Origin: Bacillota bacterium
Lineage (GTDB): Bacteria; Bacillota; Clostridia; Acetivibrionales; JANLFN01
Length of the DNA: 64,000 nt
Direction of reading: 5' to 3'
NCBI GenBank assembly: GCA_023421675.1
Contig: JAEZTC010000010.1
Coordinates: forward strand, 234,878-298,877
This document shows, in pieces, positions 9,194 to 17,656 of the stretch; the stretch's first letter is position 1, and each line of letters begins with the position of its first letter. Made by a program: the position numbers and the translations under genes. Under the pieces are notes generated by a model. That model saw only the letters and a list, made by a program, of their open reading frames with translations. It ran no database searches and had not been told where the DNA came from.

Positions 9194-10294
9194 ATGAGAG
9201 TAGTTATTGCGGGTGGTGGAACAGCGGGTCATATTAATCCGGGTATAGCAATTGCAAAATACATTAAAAAAAAGGTTGATGATTGCGAAATCATTTTCAT
9301 AGGAACTAGAAAAGGACTTGAGACAAAGCTTGTGGAACGGGAAGGCTTTGAACTTAAGCTCATAAAAGTTAGAGGTTTTAAAAGAAAGCTGTCTTTAGAT
9401 ACATTTGTTGCGGTTAAGGAAATGTTTCAAAGCGTATTTGAAGCTCGTAAAATATTGAAGAAGTTTAAACCCGATATAGTAATAGGTACCGGAGGATATG
9501 TATGTGGACCGGTACTGTTTGCTGCATCCAGAATGAAAATCCCTACTCTGATACATGAATCCAATGCCTTTCCAGGTGCAACAAACAAGCTCCTTTCACG
9601 CTTTGTAAACCTTGTTGCAATAAGCTTTAAGGAATCCAAGGAATACTTTAAAAAGGAAGCCAATGTAGTGCATACAGGTAATCCGGTAAGAGATGAACTC
9701 CTGCTTGCTGAACGGACCTCTTCAAGGGAGAAGCTTGGGATAGCCTCAGACAGGCCTTTAGTAGTAATCATGGGCGGAAGCAGGGGTGCAGAGAATATAA
9801 ATGCTGCTGTTGTTGAAATGCTTCAAAAATACTATGAAGACGGTGAATTTGATGTTATTTTTGCAACAGGTGAAGGTCAGTTTGACAAAATCAAGTCTGA
9901 AACCGGTAAATTGGACGAAAAGTATGTAAAGATATTACCTTATATCTATAATTCTGCAGATACATATGCAGCTGCAGATTTAATTGTCTGCAGAGGCGGT
10001 GCTATAACAATGAGTGAGGTTACTGCAATGGGAATTCCTGCAGTTATAATACCTTCGCCTTATGTCACTGCAAACCATCAGGAATATAATGCAAGGGCGT
10101 TGGAGACCCAGGGTGCTGCTGTTGTGATACTTGAAAAAGATCTTGGCGGCCTTATCCTTTATAATCAGATTATGGACTTGCTTAAGGACCGTGATCAACT
10201 ATTAAAAATGGCTAGAAATTCAAAGAAAATGGGAATTACAAATGCCTCTGAAAAAATCTTCCTTTCTATTCAGGAGCTTCTAAAAAGAAAATAA
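9194..10294 (+). CDS. murG: Undecaprenyldiphospho-muramoylpentapeptide beta-N-acetylglucosaminyltransferase MurG
   Basis: Membrane-associated GT28 glycosyltransferase converting lipid I to lipid II. The N-terminal glycine loop GGGTAGHINPG, GTGGYVCGPV, HESNAFPGATNK, the UDP-GlcNAc-binding GGSRGAENIN and the CRGGAITMSE motif are all present. ATG 9194 follows GGAGG at 9184-9188 with five-base spacing. The open frame continues upstream into ftsW from a TTG at 9128, but MRVVIAGGG is the normal N-terminus. The 366-residue length is typical. Confidence 0.97.
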   Translation: MRVVIAGGGTAGHINPGIAIAKYIKKKVDDCEIIFIGTRKGLETKLVEREGFELKLIKVRGFKRKLSLDTFVAVKEMFQSVFEARKILKKFKPDIVIGTGGYVCGPVLFAASRMKIPTLIHESNAFPGATNKLLSRFVNLVAISFKESKEYFKKEANVVHTGNPVRDELLLAERTSSREKLGIASDRPLVVIMGGSRGAENINAAVVEMLQKYYEDGEFDVIFATGEGQFDKIKSETGKLDEKYVKILPYIYNSADTYAAADLIVCRGGAITMSEVTAMGIPAVIIPSPYVTANHQEYNARALETQGAAVVILEKDLGGLILYNQIMDLLKDRDQLLKMARNSKKMGITNASEKIFLSIQELLKRK

Positions 10295-10413
10295 ATCCTA
10301 TAGAATAACCGTAAAAACATACAAAGTAACACTTTCGTAAACCCGGCATAAAATATATTAAGATGCTGGAATTAGCTTTAAAACAGTATAAGGCTTGCAT
10401 TTGATGCAAAGAA

Positions 10414-10468
10414 TGCTAACCATATTTGGGGGGATTATGTTTGCCTGTAAATATGGTTAGCACTTTTT
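10414..10468 (+). terminator. 14-bp inverted repeat with T-run between murG and murA remnant
   Basis: TGCTAACCATATTT at 10414-10427 is exactly complementary to 10449-10462 across a 21-base loop that includes a G-run, and C plus five T follow at 10464-10468. It has the form of an intrinsic terminator, though the stem is A/T-rich and the loop long. It would end dcw transcription after murG, or act as an attenuator for the murA remnant 40 bases on. Confidence 0.6.
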
Positions 10469-10507
10469 AGCACAAGTGTATATCTGGGTTTTCGGAGGTG
10501 TTTAAAT

Positions 10508-10881
10508 GTGGAAAGACTGATAGTAACCGGAGGACAAAAATTATCAGGCGAAATAACTGTTGAAGGAGCAAAGAACGCGGTATTACCTATCCTGGTCGCT
10601 ACAGTGCTCAATGGAGGCATTAATGTTATAAAAAACTGCCCACGTCTTAATGATGTGGATGCAACACTTGAAATATTAAAAAGCATAGGGTGCAAGGTAA
10701 ACAGGGAAAACAATGTTGTAATAATCGATTCCAGTACTCTAAATAATACTGAAATACCTGAGGCCCTGGCTGTTGAAATGAGATCCTCAATCATTTTTAT
10801 GGGTCCCATGCTGTCAAGATTTAAAAAAGTCACTATAAGCTATCCAGGTGGATGCGTTAACATATTGGCACATTTAGCCGC
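10508..10881 (+). pseudogene. murA: murA 5' fragment (UDP-GlcNAc enolpyruvyl transferase), truncated after the catalytic Cys
   Basis: The first ~118 residues read as MurA: MERLIVTGGQKLSGEITVEGAKNAVLPI start, RLNDVDATLEILKSIG, MRSSIIFMGPMLSRF, and YPGGC with Cys116, equivalent to the fosfomycin-binding catalytic cysteine. After Cys116 the invariant IGxRPxDLH stretch is missing. The following frame is mostly the antisense of a separate minus-strand gene, so roughly 300 C-terminal residues are lost. GTG 10508 has a good GGAGG nine bases ahead, so the 5' end still looks expressible. Neither catalytic domain can be complete; a functional MurA must be encoded elsewhere. Confidence 0.85.
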
Positions 10882-11067
10882 TCACCTGCAAAATTTCTTT
10901 TTATATGTTTGTTTATCATCATTACTCATTGCCCCAAGTAGAACAAAAGCAAGCCCAAATCCTGCTATTCCCCATGAAACAATTCTTGCTACCGGCTTAA
11001 CTGCGAAACCGGCAGCAGCTATTGTAGTTCCAAATAATATAGTAGTCAATCCCTTATTATCCTTCAT
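10882..11067 (-). CDS. Small two-helix membrane protein, unknown function
   Basis: A 61-residue protein read on the minus strand, with two hydrophobic segments (about residues 7-23 and 30-47) joined by a short basic turn and a charged C-terminus (NDDKQTYKKKFCR). An AGAGGTG ribosome site lies five to six bases before its ATG, which supports real translation. I do not recognise the family. Its 3' end touches the point where the murA fragment loses homology, so this gene probably arrived with the rearrangement that broke murA. Confidence 0.6.
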   Translation of the reverse strand: MKDNKGLTTILFGTTIAAAGFAVKPVARIVSWGIAGFGLAFVLLGAMSNDDKQTYKKKFCR

Positions 11068-11264
11068 GTTAACACCTCTGTTTTTTTAAATTTTTTCTAA
11101 CCTTCTTATTTTGTATCATTTCAAGAAAATTATCTTATAGCAGCAATCAGTAAAATATGGTTTATTCACAATTTATTAATACATTTCTTATAGTTTTACT
11201 ATATTACATAATTATAATTAATCTGTTAAGGTAAATTACTCCATAGTATGCAGGAGGATATAAG

Positions 11265-13433
11265 ATGCAGATTAATGTTATTGATTTTTCAAAAAACTTA
11301 TTTTCCAAAGGATTGTTGCAAAAGAAGCTTTACAGGATTATTGCTGCGGCACTTGCTGTAATTATTTTATTTGTTATATTGCTTTCAACGAAAGTAATTA
11401 AACTGGGGGGTTCTTCAGTGCCTGACCTGCGGAAAGCTAAGGTTACACGAGGAAATATTACCAACAGCGTTACAGGATCAGGGTCGTTAATTTCTACAAG
11501 CAGCAAGACTATAGCACCTAATGTTAACGGAAAGGTAACAAAAATATATTTTAAGCAGGGTGACAAGGTTAAAGCCGGGGATCTTCTATATGAACTGGAT
11601 GATACAAGTGCAAAGCTGAATGTAGATACCATAAGAAACAATATGCAGCAGACTCAGCTTCAGCAGGACACAAACGTTGCAGGAGTAAACAATCTTACTG
11701 TAACAGCCCCTTATCAGGGACAGGTAACAAATATTTCAGTAAAAAAGGGTGATTCTGTAGGCAAAAATTCACCCATTCTGACCATAACGGATAATTCCAA
11801 ATTAAAATTGATACTGCCTTTCAATACAACCGATGCAGCTTCAATAAAGATAGGACAGACTGCAAGCGTGTATATCCAAAACTTTATGCAGACAGTGGCA
11901 GGAAAGGTAACATCAATCGATACCATGGCGTACTCTTCAGCAAATGGGGGCCAGCTATGTAATGTGGAACTAGCTGTAGATAATCCAGGCTCTATAAAGG
12001 ATGGAATGAAAGCCAATGCAGACGTAGACACTTCTAAAGGAACTGTTTCAAGTGTGGATAATGGAGTTCTTGCAAGTGTAAATTCAATGATAATAAGAAG
12101 TATAGGCGGAGGTACAGTAACTAATATAAATGTACAGGAAAACCAGATTGTAAGAAGTGGAGCTGTATTGGTGGAATTCAAAAATGATGATCTTATAATG
12201 AATACCAGCACTACGGACTTAAAGATTCAAAATCTCCAGGCACAGCTTGATTCTGCAGAAAAACAGCTTCAGGACTATAAGATTTATTCACCTATAGACG
12301 GTACTATAATAAAACGTGATTCAAATATTGTTGTGGGTAGTGGAGTAACACAGGGACAACAGTTGGATACCATTGTTGATGGTGATCATATGGAATTTAC
12401 TATCAACGTTGATGAACTTGACATATCAAAAATAAAGGTAGGGCAGGATGTAAACGTTACAGTTGACGCCCTGCAGGATACAACTTTAAGACCGCTGGCG
12501 GCAAAGGTAACAGAGGTTGCTCTGGAAGGAACTTCTACCAATGGGGTAGCTACATATCCGGTAAAAATCACGCTCAATGATACTGATACAAGTCTTAAGG
12601 GTGGCATGAACGCGAATGCAAACATACTTATTGATAATAAGACAAATGTGTTGACGGTTCCTATAGAAGCAGTACAAAGAATGGGAGGAAGATCGTTTGT
12701 ATATGTTGTAAAGGGAACTGTAAAGAGCAGCGGTAACATCAACGATCAAAGTCAATTTAATAATGCGAATGGCTATAATCAGGGCAATGCACAGAATAAT
12801 GGCGGTCAGCGTAGATTCAATAGCGCAAACGGTTATAACCAGGGTAACCAACAGCAAGTTAACCAACAACAGGGTAATGTACAACAAAACAGCGGACAAA
12901 ACGGAAATAGTAATACAAGCGGTAATGACGGAAATCGTACTCAAGGTAACAACAGGGGATATCAATCCGGTTCCGCAAACGGAAATAATCAGGGATATAC
13001 CCAAAGAAGCTCCGGACAGGGCCAAAGCAACGGTACGGGTGCAAATGGCAGCAGAGGTGGAAACAGTAGTGTACTTGGCGGAGCTATGAGAAATAACCCC
13101 GTTTATCAGGAATATTATAAGGATGCAGAACTCATACCGGTTCAGGTTGGTATTTACAACAGTTCATATATAGAAATTACCGGGGGTCTGAGTGAAGGAG
13201 AAGAGGTTATTCTTCCTCCTATAATACAGTCTGAAAGCAAAAGCACTTCAACTTCCAATAATGGAGGAATGAATATATTTGGCGGAATGGGCGGAGGTAA
13301 CATAAGGGTGCCTTCAGGAGGAAACGGCGGCTTCCAGCAAAGAGTTGGCGGTCAAAGTGGAAGCGGACAAAACAGTACAAGACAAAGCGGTAATCAGAGT
13401 GGTAACCAAACCAGTGGTGCACGTCCCGATTAA
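11265..13433 (+). CDS. HlyD/MacA-like efflux adaptor with Gln/Asn/Gly-rich insertion
   Basis: Membrane-anchored adaptor of a MacAB-type ABC exporter. One transmembrane helix (about 24-45) precedes biotinyl-lipoyl-like hairpin halves (GKVTKIYFKQGDKVKAGDLLYELDD; APYQGQVTNISVKKGDSVG), a second lipoyl-like repeat with YSPIDGTIIKRD, beta-barrel segments and an ALDTVLTVPIEAV-like region near residue 465. Residues ~488-609 are a Gln/Asn/Gly/Ser-rich tract with repeated NGYNQGN units, and the last ~60 residues are Gly-rich. At 722 residues it is far longer than usual adaptors (about 350-550). AGGAGG precedes ATG 11265. Genes for ATPase and permease follow in one operon. Confidence 0.85.
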   Translation: MQINVIDFSKNLFSKGLLQKKLYRIIAAALAVIILFVILLSTKVIKLGGSSVPDLRKAKVTRGNITNSVTGSGSLISTSSKTIAPNVNGKVTKIYFKQGDKVKAGDLLYELDDTSAKLNVDTIRNNMQQTQLQQDTNVAGVNNLTVTAPYQGQVTNISVKKGDSVGKNSPILTITDNSKLKLILPFNTTDAASIKIGQTASVYIQNFMQTVAGKVTSIDTMAYSSANGGQLCNVELAVDNPGSIKDGMKANADVDTSKGTVSSVDNGVLASVNSMIIRSIGGGTVTNINVQENQIVRSGAVLVEFKNDDLIMNTSTTDLKIQNLQAQLDSAEKQLQDYKIYSPIDGTIIKRDSNIVVGSGVTQGQQLDTIVDGDHMEFTINVDELDISKIKVGQDVNVTVDALQDTTLRPLAAKVTEVALEGTSTNGVATYPVKITLNDTDTSLKGGMNANANILIDNKTNVLTVPIEAVQRMGGRSFVYVVKGTVKSSGNINDQSQFNNANGYNQGNAQNNGGQRRFNSANGYNQGNQQQVNQQQGNVQQNSGQNGNSNTSGNDGNRTQGNNRGYQSGSANGNNQGYTQRSSGQGQSNGTGANGSRGGNSSVLGGAMRNNPVYQEYYKDAELIPVQVGIYNSSYIEITGGLSEGEEVILPPIIQSESKSTSTSNNGGMNIFGGMGGGNIRVPSGGNGGFQQRVGGQSGSGQNSTRQSGNQSGNQTSGARPD

Positions 13434-13457
13434 TATGCATCAGATCGAGGTGAATCT

Positions 13458-14135
13458 ATGATAGAAATTAGTAACATGTATAAAACCTATAAAATGGGAA
13501 GCAATGAAATCAATGCTTTGAATAATGTTAGTATAAGTATAAAAAAACATGAGTTTGTTGCAATCACCGGACCTTCGGGTTCAGGTAAATCAACCTTGAT
13601 GAATATGCTTGGATGTCTTGACACTCCTACATCAGGGACATATTTTCTGGATGGCAGTGAAATAGAAAAACTGAATGATGACCAGCTTGCGGATATAAGA
13701 AATTTAAAAATAGGGTTTATTTTTCAAGGTTTTAATCTGCTTATGAAGCTTACAGCATTGGAAAATGTTGAACTGCCATTGATATACAGGGGAATGTCGA
13801 CAAAGGAAAGGCATGAAAAATCAAAGGCTGCTTTGGAGAGTGTAGGGCTTGGTGAGAGGATATATCATAAGCCTAACGAATTGTCCGGAGGCCAGCAGCA
13901 AAGAGTAGCAATAGCAAGAGCTCTTGTGAGTAACCCACCGATTATTCTTGCGGATGAGCCTACGGGAAATCTTGACAGTAAATCAGGAGTAGAGATTATG
14001 GCCTTGCTAAAAGAACTTCATAAGAATGGAAATACCATAATACTCATTACCCATGACAATAATGTTGCACTTCAGGCTGAGCGGATTATAAGAATTCAGG
14101 ACGGTGAAGTGTTTGAAGACCGGGAGGTGGGATGA
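13458..14135 (+). CDS. ABC transporter ATP-binding protein, MacB/LolD type
   Basis: ATPase subunit of the exporter. The 225-residue protein has Walker A GPSGSGKST, the Q-loop FIFQGFNL, signature LSGGQQQR, Walker B IILADEPTGNLD and a H-loop ITHD, the usual set for the macrolide/lipoprotein-exporter subfamily. GAGGTG precedes ATG 13458. The stop overlaps the permease start (ATGA), indicating translational coupling. Substrate cannot be inferred from the sequence. Confidence 0.95.
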   Translation: MIEISNMYKTYKMGSNEINALNNVSISIKKHEFVAITGPSGSGKSTLMNMLGCLDTPTSGTYFLDGSEIEKLNDDQLADIRNLKIGFIFQGFNLLMKLTALENVELPLIYRGMSTKERHEKSKAALESVGLGERIYHKPNELSGGQQQRVAIARALVSNPPIILADEPTGNLDSKSGVEIMALLKELHKNGNTIILITHDNNVALQAERIIRIQDGEVFEDREVG

Positions 14136-15307
14136 TGAGCTTTGTCCAGGCTTACAGAATGGCTATAAAAAGTATTATGGGTAATAAGATACGGTCATTC
14201 CTAACCATGCTCGGTGTTATAATCGGTGTATGTGCAGTTATAGCAGCTGTTGCATTTGCACAGGGAACTACCGAAAGCATTACACAAAGGATTGAAAGTA
14301 TGGGGACAAACCTTGTACAAATTTCAATCAATGGACGTAATAGTAATCGTAATGTTGCCTATTCGGATTTACAGAGTTTTGCAGAGCAAAACACCGATAC
14401 AATAGAAGCAATTGCACCTGTTGTAAACGGTAGTGTAACAGTGAAATATGGAAGCAGTACCAAAACTGTTTCACTTGTCGGTACAACACCTGACTATGAA
14501 CTTATTAAAAGCAGACATGTCCAAAACGGACGTTTCCTTTTAAGCATTGATGTAGATTACATGCAAAAGGTTGCATTGATTGGTTCGGCAATTGTTAAGG
14601 ATGTTTTTGGAGGGGCAAACCCTCTGGGAAAAACAATAAAGCTTAATGGTCAGGAATACAGTATTGTAGGAGTCCTTGAAGAAATAGCAAGCGGCGGAAC
14701 AGGAACAGATGATGATAGTGTAATTATCCCTTCAACAGTTGCACAAAGACTATTAAAGTCAGGGAATGTAAGAAGCTTTATGGTACAGGCGGCCTCTCCC
14801 CAAAAGGTTGACAGTGCCATAGAAAAACTAAATACCTTTCTGCTTGGAATATATAACAATTCCAATGCTTTCAGTGTATTCAACCAGTCAGCAGCGTTAA
14901 CAACCTTGAATGATATAACCGGAACAATGATGGTTATACTTGGGGGCATAGCTGTTGTTTCGCTTGTGGTTGGCGGTATCGGAATAATGAATATAATGCT
15001 TGTTTCGGTCAGTGAAAGAACCAAGGAGATTGGTATAAGGAAAGCAATAGGAGCAAAAAGAAAAAATATTCTGGTTCAGTTCCTTATTGAAGCCTTGATG
15101 GTTACAGGAATAGGCGGAATAGTAGGCATAATACTGGGAATTACAATAATTAAATTTATTGTATCCAGGTACGTGCCTCCGGTATATTCTCCGCCATGGA
15201 TTGCAGTTTCCTTTGGAATTTCACTTATAGTAGGGGTTGTTTTCGGTATGTTCCCGGCTTATAAGGCTTCCAGGATGAATCCAATTGAAGCATTAAGATT
15301 TGAATAG
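14132..15307 (+). CDS. ABC transporter permease, MacB type (FtsX-like)
   Basis: Permease of the exporter: an N-terminal helix (about 20-43), an extracytoplasmic MacB_PCD-type domain of about 220 residues, then three C-terminal helices with the FtsX-family motif VSVSERTKEIGIRKAIGAKRKNI. The 391-residue length matches Gram-positive MacB-like permeases lacking a fused ATPase. ATG 14132 overlaps the preceding stop; the in-frame ATG 14135 has better spacing from GGAGG at 14123-14127, so either may be used. The ending EALRFE is typical of the family. Confidence 0.93.
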   Translation: MMSFVQAYRMAIKSIMGNKIRSFLTMLGVIIGVCAVIAAVAFAQGTTESITQRIESMGTNLVQISINGRNSNRNVAYSDLQSFAEQNTDTIEAIAPVVNGSVTVKYGSSTKTVSLVGTTPDYELIKSRHVQNGRFLLSIDVDYMQKVALIGSAIVKDVFGGANPLGKTIKLNGQEYSIVGVLEEIASGGTGTDDDSVIIPSTVAQRLLKSGNVRSFMVQAASPQKVDSAIEKLNTFLLGIYNNSNAFSVFNQSAALTTLNDITGTMMVILGGIAVVSLVVGGIGIMNIMLVSVSERTKEIGIRKAIGAKRKNILVQFLIEALMVTGIGGIVGIILGITIIKFIVSRYVPPVYSPPWIAVSFGISLIVGVVFGMFPAYKASRMNPIEALRFE

Positions 15308-15327
15308 AAACTTTCAGGAGGATGACT

Positions 15328-17334
15328 ATGAAAAAACTGTTAGCTTTTATTATAACAGCAGCACTTTTTATCTCAACTTCAGGGATAACTAATGCATTCT
15401 ATGACGTTTATGGCAATACCAGCTATACAAAATCGGTTAACAGGCTCAGTGCGCTTGGAGTTATAAGCGGCGGCCAGGGCGGTATGTTCTATCCGTATAA
15501 TAATCTTGTTAGAGAAGAATTTGCAAAAATGATTGTCGTAGAAGCAGGATATGAGAGCCTTGCACGAACAGCCAGGGGTTCTACTATTTTCCCTGATGTA
15601 ACTCCTTTTGGGTGGTCAAGCGGTTATATAAATATTGCTGTTTCTAAAGGACTTATTACAGGAATGAGTGATGGAAAATTCCATCCGTCTGAACCGGTAA
15701 CTTTTGCTTTAATTTGTACAGTTGCTGTTAAGGCTTTGGGATATACAGACCAGGATATACCAGGACTTTGGCCAAGAAATTATATTGAAAAAGCTGCCAG
15801 CCTTGGGCTTACAAATGGAATAACCTTGAAAAGCAGTGATAGCGTACCTCGGTGGGCTGCAGCTTTAATTCTTGACAGGCTGCTGGATACCAACGTAAAA
15901 AAAGCAAATACAGCTGACCCGGGTAAAACCTTTGCAGACAGTACAGGTGTAATAGCTCAGAATATTTATTCTGTTTACAGCGATCCTGAAATTGCAGGCA
16001 ACTATAATGCCTCGACATCTTCTAAAATTGGAGATATTGATTTAACCGGAATGCAGATTATGAAAAATACTATAAACACCACCGCTAATCCTCAGGTAAG
16101 CAAGATTGGAGAAGCTATCGACAGAACGCAGATAAAGAATAACGATGTAATTTACAAAGTATCTAACGGTTCCGGTGAGTCTGGATATATTCTTGTTGTT
16201 GACAACAAGGTGAGTGGTACAATTACAGGAATACCTAATAAATTCGCTCCGCAAAGTGTTGAAATTAATGGCAAGAGTTATTCGTTCAGCAGATACGTAG
16301 ACATTACAAAGTTTACATCCAACACATTTAATACTGGAGATATTGTAACTCTGCTTTTGGGTTATGACGGTAAGGTGGTAGATGTGGTATCTCCGCTGAG
16401 CAGTGATACTTCAAACTATGCTTTTGTAATCAATACAAGCTCTGCAATGGAACAAACAGGGAAGGTTTATTATGCAAAACTTATGTTTACAGATGGAACT
16501 GTTGCCAACTGTAAAACTGTTGGAGATATGTCTTCCTATAAGGGCTTGCTTGTATCCTTCAGCAAATATGATAAGAACACTCTAAGTTTGTCATCCGTTT
16601 CATATAGCGGGGGGTCTTATCTGACAGTTGACAAGAAAAACAGATTACTGGGAACTGATTATGTTTCAAGCAATGTAGCAATTTTCGATTTAATATCCAA
16701 TAACACAGGCGAAGACGCAGCAGTGGCTATACTGGACTGGACTGATATACCGGAAGGAACATTCCCATATGACAAGCTGCTTCATGTAAACAGGGCAGGA
16801 AGCTTTAATGACATCAATGTTCTGGTATTAAAGGATTTTTCAAATGAAGAGTTTGATTACGGTCTTATTAAAAAGCTTGATATTACCCAGGTGCAGCAGT
16901 CAGGAGGTTCAGGAGGTTCTGGAGGCTCAGGTGGTTCTGGTTCGGGACCTGTTGTTTTCAATTACAACTATACAATTAATGTCGGGGGAAAGGACTATAC
17001 TTATAAAACCCAATACAATTATGGTGGTGTTGGCAGCATTGTGAGAGTCAAGATCCTTAATGGCACAATAAGTGTTATTGTGAATGATGTAACTCTTGCA
17101 ACAGCTTCCTCTTCAGTAACTGCAATTGACCCATTGAGAATCCTTGTTAACGGAACAACCTACTGGCTTAAAAATAATGTGAATGTATACTTCCAGGATT
17201 CACAGGGTAATTTCACAATTAAAGCAGTTTCGGATATTTTACCTAATGTAAACTACTCTTCGGTATATGTCTACCTTGATAAGGCTCAAAGCAGCGGAGG
17301 AAAGGTAGTGGCAATAGTAGTTTCGGTGCCGTAG
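15328..17334 (+). CDS. Secreted S-layer-homology protein in exporter operon
   Basis: Signal peptide at residues 1-23 (MKKLLAFIITAALF... ending ITNA), followed by about three SLH-like repeats up to residue ~190 (YPYNNLVREEFAKMIV; FPDVTPFGWSSGYINIAVSKGLITGMSDGKFHP; WPRNYIEKAASLGLTNG). SLH domains bind secondary cell-wall polymers and keep the protein on the surface. The remaining ~470 residues are probably beta-rich and unrecognised, interrupted by a Gly-Gly-Ser linker near 526-540. ATG 15328 is preferred to 15322, which directly abuts the AGGAGG site. It begins 20 bases after the permease, so it is the fourth gene of the exporter operon. Confidence 0.85.
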   Translation: MKKLLAFIITAALFISTSGITNAFYDVYGNTSYTKSVNRLSALGVISGGQGGMFYPYNNLVREEFAKMIVVEAGYESLARTARGSTIFPDVTPFGWSSGYINIAVSKGLITGMSDGKFHPSEPVTFALICTVAVKALGYTDQDIPGLWPRNYIEKAASLGLTNGITLKSSDSVPRWAAALILDRLLDTNVKKANTADPGKTFADSTGVIAQNIYSVYSDPEIAGNYNASTSSKIGDIDLTGMQIMKNTINTTANPQVSKIGEAIDRTQIKNNDVIYKVSNGSGESGYILVVDNKVSGTITGIPNKFAPQSVEINGKSYSFSRYVDITKFTSNTFNTGDIVTLLLGYDGKVVDVVSPLSSDTSNYAFVINTSSAMEQTGKVYYAKLMFTDGTVANCKTVGDMSSYKGLLVSFSKYDKNTLSLSSVSYSGGSYLTVDKKNRLLGTDYVSSNVAIFDLISNNTGEDAAVAILDWTDIPEGTFPYDKLLHVNRAGSFNDINVLVLKDFSNEEFDYGLIKKLDITQVQQSGGSGGSGGSGGSGSGPVVFNYNYTINVGGKDYTYKTQYNYGGVGSIVRVKILNGTISVIVNDVTLATASSSVTAIDPLRILVNGTTYWLKNNVNVYFQDSQGNFTIKAVSDILPNVNYSSVYVYLDKAQSSGGKVVAIVVSVP

Positions 17335-17372
17335 ATTTATAGAAATATGATATGAATGTGTAATATGATTTT

Positions 17373-17404
17373 GGCAGACAGCTGATTTAGTTGTCTGCCT
17401 TTTA
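17373..17404 (+). terminator. Intrinsic terminator after SLH gene
   Basis: GGCAGACA (17373-17380) pairs with TGTCTGCC (17392-17399) and is followed by a short T-run. It closes the hlyD-ABC-SLH operon. Confidence 0.85.
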
Positions 17405-17550
17405 TATTTGTATAATTTTGGTTCATTATATTCATATTTTTTGCTATAATGTCACTATAAATCTAGAATTATTAACATTATTTACTGCAATACTGCAAAT
17501 CATTTAAATTCCCTACATAATAATCCATGCAAAATATTTAAATTAGGTCT

Positions 17551-17583
17551 GTTAAGTTACAGTTAAGTGAAACATTATATAAT
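17551..17583 (+). promoter_or_regulatory. Direct-repeat promoter A (kinase operon)
   Basis: GTTAAGTT at 17551 and GTTAAGTG at 17562 start 11 bp apart. Eight bases after the second octamer comes a perfect TATAAT (17578-17583). No TTGACA-like -35 is present, so activation by a factor bound to the repeats is expected. The same layout recurs at 21919 and 25129. Predicted ligand: the SARP-like response regulator encoded at 20724 (inference). Confidence 0.7.
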
Positions 17584-17656
17584 TGCATTAAGGACTGCAG
17601 AATTTTACAAAGTTCCGGAAATGCTATGACCCGGGGAAATCAGGAAGGATAAAGTT

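Larger units (their letters stand above)
17335..17656. other. Intergenic region: terminator of exporter operon and promoter of kinase operon
   Basis: This 322-base gap holds no gene. It contains the terminator at 17373-17404 and the direct-repeat promoter at 17551-17583 described separately. The A/T-rich remainder shows nothing I can assign. Confidence 0.6.

Noticed and set aside
11225..11230. Single GTTAAG upstream of the HlyD-like gene
   Set aside because: No second repeat 11 bp away, so it does not match the direct-repeat promoter architecture.
12486..13025. 179-residue antisense frame in the HlyD-like gene
   Set aside because: Its low-complexity Ile/Leu/Thr-rich translation is the complement of the Gln/Asn/Gly-rich tract, not a real gene.
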